Source: a virus. From it: DNA of 29,554 nt. Positions within the stretch are counted from its first letter, which is position 1, and the number at the start of each line of letters is the position of its first letter. The stretch is from positions 1 through 29,554 of IMG/VR virus record IMGVR_UViG_3300043803_000660. One strand, given 5' to 3'. The position numbers and the translations under genes are program-made. A model generated the notes under the pieces. It searched no databases and was not told the DNA's origin. It saw nothing but the letters and a program-made list of their open reading frames with translations. This document shows positions 21,234 to 26,705 of the stretch, piece after piece.

Positions 21234-21796
21234 GCGTATTGAAGTGGTAGTCGTGGCGACCGCCGCCACCGCTCGACCGCATCCGTCACCATCCCGCTGC
21301 CGGGGAACATATCAACGAACTCGTCCTGCGGCTCGACGTTGAGTAGGTCGAGCAGCCAGAGCGTGAACCCCTCCGGCTTCGCACCCGGACAGCCCTTCTT
21401 GAGCGTGATGCACTCCGACACCCAATCCCGCACGGTTGGCATCGTTCGCGGTCGCGGCCTGCCACCCCGAAAGATCACCGGCTCCCATGCGTATGCCACC
21501 GTCACGTTCGGCTTGAACACCGCGAACGGCTTGACCCATGCCGCAACGCGGCAGTCCTTCGGGCACATCGGCAGGATCGTCCGCAGGCCTGGCGTGTGCA
21601 GGCTCATGGCCCAGCCGTCCGGGTATTCGCCGCAGAGATGCTCCACAAGCCGCCGGTGCCGCTCTGGATCGTCCCAATCTGCCGCCTCGTCGTGCCGATT
21701 GCCGTATAGCTTCTGACCGCAGCCAAGGTAGGGCGGGTCCGCGTAGCAAAACCGCATAACCACGCGATGGAGCAGACCCGCGTCAGCGTCCTTCAT
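21230..21796 (-). CDS. Cassette gene 3: adenine methyltransferase-like protein
   Basis: A 188-aa protein if it starts at ATG 21796 in the attC loop, with AGGA ten bases upstream. Starts at 21757 (MRFCYADPPY) and 21829 are alternatives. Conserved parts are MRFCYADPPYLGCGQKLYG (the D-P-P-Y catalytic motif right at the N terminus), VAAWVKPFAVFKPNVTVAYAWEPVIFRGG, GAKPEGFTLWLLDLLN and DMFPGSGMVTDAVERW (SAM-binding F-x-G-S-G). This is a short phage and actinobacterial-type DNA methyltransferase family with DPPY first. Stop TAA is formed by the G^TTATGC site at 21229-21234. It likely modifies phage DNA together with the first methyltransferase. Confidence 0.82.
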   Translation of the reverse strand: MKDADAGLLHRVVMRFCYADPPYLGCGQKLYGNRHDEAADWDDPERHRRLVEHLCGEYPDGWAMSLHTPGLRTILPMCPKDCRVAAWVKPFAVFKPNVTVAYAWEPVIFRGGRPRPRTMPTVRDWVSECITLKKGCPGAKPEGFTLWLLDLLNVEPQDEFVDMFPGSGMVTDAVERWRRSPRLPLQYA

Positions 21797-21841
21797 GGCG
21801 GCTTCGTCCTGTGGCTGCGGGCTGCTCATCTTCGGTGTTCT
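21756..21841 (+). repeat. attC site 3 (86 bp)
   Basis: ATAAC (R'', 21756-21760) - CACGC spacer - GAT (21766-21768) - extra G 21769 - GAGCAG - extra A 21776 - CCCGC (21777-21781), pairing with GCGGG (21817-21821) - CTGCTC - ATC (21828-21830) - TTCGGT spacer - GTTCT (R', 21837-21841). The L stem is perfect apart from the two extra bases. Minus-strand start codon candidate ATG 21796 is in the loop. Confidence 0.92.
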
Positions 21842-21845
21842 GTGG

Positions 21846-21995
21846 CTACTTACTCGGCCTTCGGATGGTATCTCTCTTCGGCCTTCGTTTTGATTTCTTG
21901 GCCCGTCGCCTTCGGTTCTCACCGTCATGCGGCGGGCATCTGTCGCACTTGCCTGTCTGCTTGCAAATCTCCTGCCAGCGTTCCCCCTTTGGCAT
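21846..21995 (-). CDS. Cassette gene 4: 49-aa basic CxxC protein
   Basis: A 49-aa minus-strand ORF from ATG 21995 with AGGAGG five bases before the start codon, ending with TAG at 21846. It begins MPKGERWQEICKQTGKCDRC, so Cys11, Cys17 and Cys20 plus His23 could bind zinc, and the rest is strongly basic (RRRRAKKSKRRPKRD). This resembles small nucleic-acid-binding proteins. It is the only gene in its 217-bp cassette and starts 20 bases before attC 22015-22058. Too short for confident family assignment. Confidence 0.65.
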   Translation of the reverse strand: MPKGERWQEICKQTGKCDRCPPHDGENRRRRAKKSKRRPKRDTIRRPSK

Positions 21996-22014
21996 TGCGA
22001 CCTCCTGCACTCAC

Positions 22015-22058
22015 AGAACCACGCGATGCTGCGGACGAGCCGCAGATCGCATCGTTCT
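22015..22058 (+). repeat. attC site 4, minimal (44 bp)
   Basis: AGAAC (R'', 22015-22019) pairs perfectly with GTTCT (R', 22054-22058). Inside, CAC faces ATC as the unpaired central spacer; GCGAT - extra G 22028 - CTGCGG pairs with CCGCAG - ATCGC; the five-base loop ACGAG starts with A at the position where the other sites carry their second extra base. It is shorter than typical attC sites because the terminal variable stem is reduced to this loop. Confidence 0.85.
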
Positions 22059-22203
22059 CAGATCCATGTATCGCCGGTGCCCAAAGCGGTTCGCAATCCC
22101 GGTTTATCGGTCCGGTCGCTGCCGCCCCCGAGCGACGCATGATCGCCGTCGGGCATCTGAGCTCTCGCCGCCGGCGCGGCGTCATGTTTTGTGCTGAAAA
22201 AAC

Positions 22204-22299
22204 TCATGCGAAGTACTCGACCGCCACCCACATGATGACAACCAACGCCAAGAACGAGTCAGGCGGCATCGCATCCACCAGCGTCATGAGATCGCTCAT
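22204..22299 (-). CDS. 31-aa single-span membrane protein
   Basis: A 31-aa ORF from ATG 22299 with GAGGAGG eight bases upstream, ATGA-coupled to the HTH gene. MSDLMTLVDAMPPDSF is followed by one hydrophobic helix LALVVIMWVAVEYFA. Stop TGA is at 22204. Translation coupling and a perfect ribosome site support expression. No family known. The 145 bases after it, up to the array at 22058, hold a GC-rich palindrome (GCCGC-CGGC-GCGGC) but no supported gene. Confidence 0.6.
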   Translation of the reverse strand: MSDLMTLVDAMPPDSFLALVVIMWVAVEYFA

Positions 22300-22676
22300 G
22301 CAGCACCTCCTCTCGGCGAGCAAATCCCTAGCCGCCACTTGCTGACCTTGCTGCTGGTGCATTCGGGTGCCTCAGCACGACGCTCGGCCATGTGCTTCTC
22401 ACGCTCGATCTTGGCTCGCTCGGCAACCCACGGCGACAGTGCCAGGCCGCTCTGCGATGCGGCCTCGTCCTCCTCAGACGGTGCCTCATACTCTGGCGTG
22501 CCCAGTGGCGGCCTCGGCGGCAGCTTGTACCGCTGTGCCCACTTCGACACGGTGCTTTGGCAGACGCCCATGCGTCGGCCAATCTCGCCAGCCGACAGGC
22601 CCTGCGACCACAGCTGATGAAGCAGTGCCACGTCGGCACGGCTGTGCGAACTGACGTACTGGTTGCCAGGGATCAT
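22296..22676 (-). CDS. Helix-turn-helix protein
   Basis: A 126-aa protein from ATG 22676 (ATGA-coupled to dnaN). Residues 15-50 (ADVALLHQLWSQGLSAGEIGRRMGVCQSTVSKWAQRYKL) form a resolvase/GcrA-like helix-turn-helix: a first helix, G-L-S-A-G-E-I-G-R-R-M-G, then the recognition helix QSTVSKWA. The rest is a charged helix (PWVAERAKIEREKHMAERRAEAPE). It probably binds phage DNA and controls early or middle transcription or replication. Family uncertain beyond the fold. Confidence 0.75.
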   Translation of the reverse strand: MIPGNQYVSSHSRADVALLHQLWSQGLSAGEIGRRMGVCQSTVSKWAQRYKLPPRPPLGTPEYEAPSEEDEAASQSGLALSPWVAERAKIEREKHMAERRAEAPECTSSKVSKWRLGICSPRGGAA

Positions 22677-23776
22677 GCGTCCTCCGCCAGCGGCATGATG
22701 ACGCCGCGGTACTCGCCGCACGACAGCGTGACGGCACCGGCAGGCCCGGTCGCATGAATCGAGACGTTCGGCTCCTCGTCGGCCGGCAGCCCCTGCAGGT
22801 AGTCACGCACGAAGGCCGGGTCCAGCTTGACCTTGCACGCCGTCCCGGCCTGCACCACCGAGCACTTCGCCTTCGACTCGCCGTACTCGCTCGAGCGGGC
22901 CGTAAGCGTCAGCGTCTCGCCGAAGTCGTACGTAACGCCCTTGCTCTGCTCGCTGGCCACGACGGCCGCAGCCCTGGTCGCCGACAGCAGCTCCTCGCGC
23001 TCCACGACGTGCGGCTCAGTGCTGGCCTCGGGGAACACGTCACGCCACCGTGGGAAGCGGCCGTCCACGATGCGAGCCGTGAGCACGCCGCCGTCGAACG
23101 TGAACACCACGTCCGACTTGGTCGCCTCGATCTGCACCGAGCCCTCGCTGCGTTCGCTGAGCGTGGCAGCGATGCGAGCCGCAGCGGCCGGCACGAGCGT
23201 CGTCGAGTCGTCCACCGCCTGGTCCGTCTCCGTCTGCACCGCCGACAGCCGCCGGCCGTCAGTGCCAACGAACGTCGGATCTCCACCCGTCACGTCGATG
23301 AGCACCGCACCCAGGGCGTAGCGGCTGGACTCGCTGTCCGTGGCGTACGACACGGCCCTGATCGCCCGCACGAACTGATCCGCCGGCAGGCGGCAGACGG
23401 GCGTGGCGTCCACGGGCTCCCACGTCGGGTACTCGGCCACGTCCTCAGTGGGGAGATCCCACTTTCCCCGGCCGCACTTGATCGTGACGGTGCTGCCCTT
23501 CGGGGTGAGCGTCACGTCGTCGTCGTGCCGGCAGGCCCGCAGGATCGCCGTCAGCCTGTCGGCCGGCAGCAGCATCGGCTCGCACTGCTCGCCGATCTCA
23601 CGGTCGATGCGGATCTCAAGATCCGTGCCCGTGATGAGCCCGTCGCCGATGCGGACGTTCCGCAAAATCGGCTTCGGGCCGCGCGAGCTCACCGCCCTAG
23701 TCACGTCACTGAGTGCCGCCAGCAGCGTGCCGGCTCCTATCGTCAGCCCCGCCCGTTCCTTCGTTGCCGTAGCCAT
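22673..23776 (-). CDS. dnaN: DNA polymerase III beta sliding clamp
   Basis: A 367-aa protein from ATG 23776 behind AAAGGA, the same length as bacterial clamps. Three repeating domains can be followed: residues 10-125 (GAGTLLAALSDVTRAVSSRGPKPILRNVRI..LITGTDLEIRI), 135-250 (LPADQFVRAIRAVSYATDSESSRYALGAVLID..FVGTDGRRLSAV) and 250-367 (VEREELLSATRAAAVVASEQSKGVTYDF), ending in EYRGVIMPLAEDA as in DnaN. The ring holds the replicative polymerase on DNA. A phage copy implies that it either uses a host polymerase with its own clamp or encodes a polymerase outside the window. Confidence 0.93.
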   Translation of the reverse strand: MATATKERAGLTIGAGTLLAALSDVTRAVSSRGPKPILRNVRIGDGLITGTDLEIRIDREIGEQCEPMLLPADRLTAILRACRHDDDVTLTPKGSTVTIKCGRGKWDLPTEDVAEYPTWEPVDATPVCRLPADQFVRAIRAVSYATDSESSRYALGAVLIDVTGGDPTFVGTDGRRLSAVQTETDQAVDDSTTLVPAAAARIAATLSERSEGSVQIEATKSDVVFTFDGGVLTARIVDGRFPRWRDVFPEASTEPHVVEREELLSATRAAAVVASEQSKGVTYDFGETLTLTARSSEYGESKAKCSVVQAGTACKVKLDPAFVRDYLQGLPADEEPNVSIHATGPAGAVTLSCGEYRGVIMPLAEDA

Positions 23777-23777
23777 G

Positions 23778-23885
23778 TCACGAATCCTTTCGCGTCAGAG
23801 ACACACCAACCAAAATGCCCAGGGCGAACGTCGCCGCGAGCGTGAACTGCCCAACCGAAATCCAGACCCAATCGGTGATGCTCAC
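23778..23885 (-). CDS. 35-aa single-span membrane protein
   Basis: A 35-aa ORF from GTG 23885, overlapping the upstream TGA (GTGA), ending with TGA at 23778, two bases before the dnaN start. It reads MSITDWVWISVGQFTLAATFALGILVGVSLTRKDS, a single hydrophobic helix from residue 9 to 31 followed by a positive end, so N-out/C-in orientation is likely. It fills exactly the space between two real genes. Function unknown. Confidence 0.6.
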   Translation of the reverse strand: MSITDWVWISVGQFTLAATFALGILVGVSLTRKDS

Positions 23886-24151
23886 AGTGCGGCCCCCGCA
23901 TCGCTGTCGTCGTCCTCGAGCAGCGGCCACTTCGCCTGGCTGGACGCCTCGGCGTGCTCGTAGGCAACCGCCTGCTGCACGAGCCGAGTCTGCAGCTGCA
24001 GCACCAGGTCGGCAGTCTCCAGCAGCAACGCTGCCCCGAAGTTGAGGCGGGCCCGGCTGGCTCCGTCGCTGGCCTTGGTCACGGCGGCCTGCGCCATCGC
24101 ATCGGCGTAGATCCGCAGGCTGGCCACGATCTCGTGCGGACGCATGCTCAT
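23882..24151 (-). CDS. Small helical protein
   Basis: An 89-aa protein from ATG 24151 (ATGA overlap). It reads MSMRPHEIVASLRIYADAMAQAAVTKASDGASRARLNFGAALLLETADLVLQLQTRLVQQ with an acidic end LLEDDDSDAGAAL. Long amphipathic helices, no enzyme motif. Function unknown; it may be an accessory of the neighbouring replication proteins. Confidence 0.55.
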   Translation of the reverse strand: MSMRPHEIVASLRIYADAMAQAAVTKASDGASRARLNFGAALLLETADLVLQLQTRLVQQAVAYEHAEASSQAKWPLLEDDDSDAGAAL

Positions 24152-24369
24152 GACACCACCTCGATGTTGCGGGGCTTGCCCGGCGTGCGTCGGATAAATC
24201 CCTTTCGCTCCAGGGCGTCGAGATGCACCGTGGCGGCGTGCGGCGACTTCGCCCCGATGGCCGAGGCGATCTGCCTCACGGTCGGCGAGTACAAACTCAT
24301 GTTTGCCCGAATGAAATCCAGCACTTCTTGCTGGCGAGCGGTGAGCCGCTCCTTGGCGGTCTGCGTCAT
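24148..24369 (-). CDS. Stand-alone LexA-type DNA-binding domain
   Basis: A 73-aa protein from ATG 24369 (ATGA overlap). LTARQQEVLDFIRANMSLYSPTVRQIASAIGAKSPHAATVHLDALERKGFIRRTPGKPRNIEV reads as the LexA N-terminal winged helix from end to end: the L-T-x-R-Q-x-E-V-L start, recognition helix SPHAATVHLDALE, and the wing RKGFIRRTPGKPR. The LexA self-cleaving Ser/Lys domain (about 120 residues) is missing, so this repressor could not be inactivated by RecA. It may block SOS genes of the host or control phage genes without induction. Confidence 0.8.
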   Translation of the reverse strand: MTQTAKERLTARQQEVLDFIRANMSLYSPTVRQIASAIGAKSPHAATVHLDALERKGFIRRTPGKPRNIEVVS

Positions 24370-25223
24370 AGATCCTCCTCCTTGAGTTTCAGAGTCGATG
24401 CAAGCGCGGCGACTTCGGCGGGCCGCCGGTACGGGGCCGGTGCCATTCGTGCGAACTCGGCCGCCTTGCGATCCAGGGCCGCCTTTCGCTCCACGTCCTC
24501 GGGGCGCTTGCCGGTCTCTCGGTTCGTGCCGCCCTTGTCCTGGCACTTCGACAGCCAACGCACGACAAACGCACGCCAGTTGCGTCGGCCCGCCCGGCTC
24601 GGGTTCGCCTTCAGCCAGGCCGTTGCCTTGGCGAGCTCCTGGGCGAGCACGGCACCCGGGTACGCCTCGGCCCACTCCCGTCGGTCTGCGTCCGTGATGC
24701 CGGTCCACCCGGCTTCAGCCGTCCACGCCACCTTCGGCTTCGCCGGCGTGCGAGACGCCTTCGGCGGATCGCTCGTCGGAACCGGCGCAGCCGGTTGTAT
24801 CTCTCTCTTCTCCTCTCCTGTCTTCTCTTCTCCTGTATGTAGTCCGATTTTTTCTGGACATTTTTCGGACAAACCTCGGACAGCCCTCTGGGACGACTTG
24901 CGCCGGGCGTCTTCCAGCCTGGCTTTTGCAGCCTTAGAGAACCGCTTCTCCCAGCCCTCGATGACGATGGTGCCGTTCAAAAACGTCACCCAGCCGACTC
25001 GCTCAACAGCGAGCCAGAACGCTTCGTCACCTCCCGCCACGGCAGCGACACGCCTGGGCGTTGCCCTGATCGTGCCGTCCGACGAGTTGAGGGCAGCCCA
25101 TGACCACAACTGGATGAGACGCCAGCAGACTGCCTCGACGGGCAGCCCGGTGTCGTCCACCAGCTCGAGCACCTCGGGCTTGGTGCCGAGGTTGCAGTCA
25201 AGGGGAATCCATTCACCGGCCAT
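24366..25223 (-). CDS. Replication initiation-like protein (DnaD/DnaT-type layout)
   Basis: A 285-aa protein from ATG 25223, with AAGGAGG seven bases upstream. Residues 1-100 form a winged helix (GTKPEVLELVDDTGLPVEAVCWRLIQLWSWAALNSSDG..FWLAVERVGWV). A Lys/Pro/Glu-rich linker (about 120-180) follows, then ITDADRREWAEAYPGAVLAQELAKATAWLKANPSRAGRRNWRAFVVRWLSKCQDK, the small C-terminal domain with W-L-x-x-N-P-x-R..N-W-x-x-F that ends many phage replication proteins. It probably loads helicase at the phage origin. Neighbouring LexA-like, dnaN and GHKL genes fit a replication block. Confidence 0.65.
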   Translation of the reverse strand: MAGEWIPLDCNLGTKPEVLELVDDTGLPVEAVCWRLIQLWSWAALNSSDGTIRATPRRVAAVAGGDEAFWLAVERVGWVTFLNGTIVIEGWEKRFSKAAKARLEDARRKSSQRAVRGLSEKCPEKIGLHTGEEKTGEEKREIQPAAPVPTSDPPKASRTPAKPKVAWTAEAGWTGITDADRREWAEAYPGAVLAQELAKATAWLKANPSRAGRRNWRAFVVRWLSKCQDKGGTNRETGKRPEDVERKAALDRKAAEFARMAPAPYRRPAEVAALASTLKLKEEDL

Positions 25224-25234
25224 CCGTGGCCTCC

Positions 25235-26695
25235 TTACTTCGCCTTCGGGTTCCACTGAGCCAGCAAATTGTCGAGCGTCTTCAGCACGCGCTCCGACGG
25301 CTTCGCAGACTGATCGATCAAAAAATCAAGCGGCGTCTTCGGGTCGTCCTCGTGCCGAAGCACTAGGCCGCTAGCAACGGCGAACATCGACATGCTGTCA
25401 CGCAAGGCGCCGCCGTCTCGGCCGGCGTGGTAGCCGCGCCAGATCGGACTCTGCCCGCCGAAAATGACTGTGGCTGCTTTCTCGCCAAGCCTGCATTCCG
25501 GGACCGCCTCGGACTTGACGGGGTCGATTTGGACATTCAAGTCGTATCCTCGCTTCTTGCGAGGCTTTGCCTTCAGAGCCCCTCCTTCGTCAATGACGGC
25601 ATTTCCGTTGCCATTGCCGCCGCTGCCATCCCCCTTGGTGTCGCCATGGCCGACAACGTCGCCTTCGCCTTGCGACGCAGCAGTATCGCCATCAGTGGCG
25701 GTCGTCATGTCGCCTTGATCGTCGGACTTAGGCGGCTTCGGCAGGGGAATGGTGATGACGTGATTAGGCGTGTAGGGCTTCAGCATGTCCGCAAAAATCT
25801 CGGCCACCTTCCGGCACACGGACGATTTCTCGTGCAAACTGTCCTTGTGCTTTGTGACGCGAAACCACGTTTGCCGGTCGTCCTTGTCTTCCATCAACGT
25901 GACTTCGGCGTAGAACTGAGAAACGTCGTAACTCTCAAGGCCGGCGCGTTCTCCGGAACACAGAACGCGCAGAGGCAGCTTGATCGTCACGCCAGAACTC
26001 ACGTTGTCCTGGCCTAGAGACAGGATGCCACCACGAACGCGGAATCGCTTACCGTCAACTTCCGCTTCCAGCTCGCGAACAGAACGGAACTTCGGGCGAT
26101 CGGCAGGGGCAAGAGACGTTCCGTTAATTGTGATAGTGATGCCTTCACGCAAGGCATCAACGTAGAGCTTCTCCAGTTCCGTCCGTAACCGACTGATTGA
26201 CGAGTTGCTCAGCGGGAAGTCAACGCGGGCGACCGTGACCACAGTGCCGGACTGTGCGGTCGTTTTGAACGCTCGCTCCGTGACCTCCCACTTGCCTCGA
26301 CGAATCATCACGTCTGTGTCGGCCACAGAAACAGTCTTTCGGCCGTCACGTACGGTCACGATCTTGATGACTTCGCCAAGCCTCCAGCCGGCGTCCTTCA
26401 GCCCAACGCCGTAGCGGGACGAGCCTTGCTCGTCGCCATGCTCGATGTGCCGTCCAGGCTGAAACGCCATGGCCGCGCTGTGCATGCCGCACCCGTCATC
26501 GGTGACAGTGATGGTGCGAGTGTCTCCTTCAATAACGATGTCGATGCTGCGAGCCTTGGCTCCGATACAGTTGTCGATCAACTCGCCAAAGCACGACAGC
26601 GCAGTCATGCCGGAAGCCCGGTACGAATGCAGTTGATAAGTCGTCGGCGTAACGTCGATGCGGCGCGGGTGCCGCTTACCAGTTCTTGTCCCCAC
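25235..26695 (-). CDS. GHKL-family ATPase with C-terminal extension
   Basis: A 486-aa protein if started at GTG 26695, six bases after AGGAGA; a TTG at 26728 is a weaker option. ATP-site motifs in order (486-aa numbering): N box FGELIDNCIGA (E38, N42), G1 VTDDGCGM (66-71), G2 SRYGVGLKDAG (95-100), G3 SGTVV (near 150). This is the Bergerat fold of Hsp90, MutL, gyrase B and MORC proteins. A Ser/Ala-type second domain (to about 270) is followed by a charged region, a Gly/Asp/Asn-rich linker (near 350-385) and a C-terminal domain (RGYDLNVQIDPVKS to LDNLLAQW). No kinase or gyrase parts. It follows the ParB-like gene by 10 bases. Confidence 0.75.
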   Translation of the reverse strand: MGTRTGKRHPRRIDVTPTTYQLHSYRASGMTALSCFGELIDNCIGAKARSIDIVIEGDTRTITVTDDGCGMHSAAMAFQPGRHIEHGDEQGSSRYGVGLKDAGWRLGEVIKIVTVRDGRKTVSVADTDVMIRRGKWEVTERAFKTTAQSGTVVTVARVDFPLSNSSISRLRTELEKLYVDALREGITITINGTSLAPADRPKFRSVRELEAEVDGKRFRVRGGILSLGQDNVSSGVTIKLPLRVLCSGERAGLESYDVSQFYAEVTLMEDKDDRQTWFRVTKHKDSLHEKSSVCRKVAEIFADMLKPYTPNHVITIPLPKPPKSDDQGDMTTATDGDTAASQGEGDVVGHGDTKGDGSGGNGNGNAVIDEGGALKAKPRKKRGYDLNVQIDPVKSEAVPECRLGEKAATVIFGGQSPIWRGYHAGRDGGALRDSMSMFAVASGLVLRHEDDPKTPLDFLIDQSAKPSERVLKTLDNLLAQWNPKAK

Positions 26696-26705
26696 GGTAT
26701 CTCTC

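Larger units (their letters stand above)
20232..22054 (+). mobile_element. Four-cassette integron-type array (attC cluster without integrase)
   Basis: Cutting at G^TT of each R' site splits the region into cassettes at 20232-20497, 20498-21229, 21230-21837 and 21838-22054. Each contains one whole gene on the minus strand and, at its right end, one attC site on the plus strand. All four sites have the same polarity. No integrase gene is present in the window, so this resembles a CALIN (cluster of attC sites lacking an integrase), here inside a phage genome. Cassette DNA, mainly the first, is visibly richer in A/T than the flanking phage genes. Cassette polarity is taken from the side carrying the extra-helical bases. 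Confidence 0.82.

Noticed and set aside
21925-22185. 86-codon minus-strand frame between the 31-aa protein and the array
   Set aside because: Arg/Ala-rich composition, no ribosome site, runs through attC 22015-22058 and the 49-aa gene in another frame.
22754-23845. 363-codon plus-strand open frame
   Set aside because: Antisense to dnaN, with no ribosome site and Arg/His-rich composition; a shadow frame.
24223-25374. 383-codon plus-strand open frame
   Set aside because: Antisense to the replication protein and GHKL genes; Ser/Ala/Arg-rich shadow frame.
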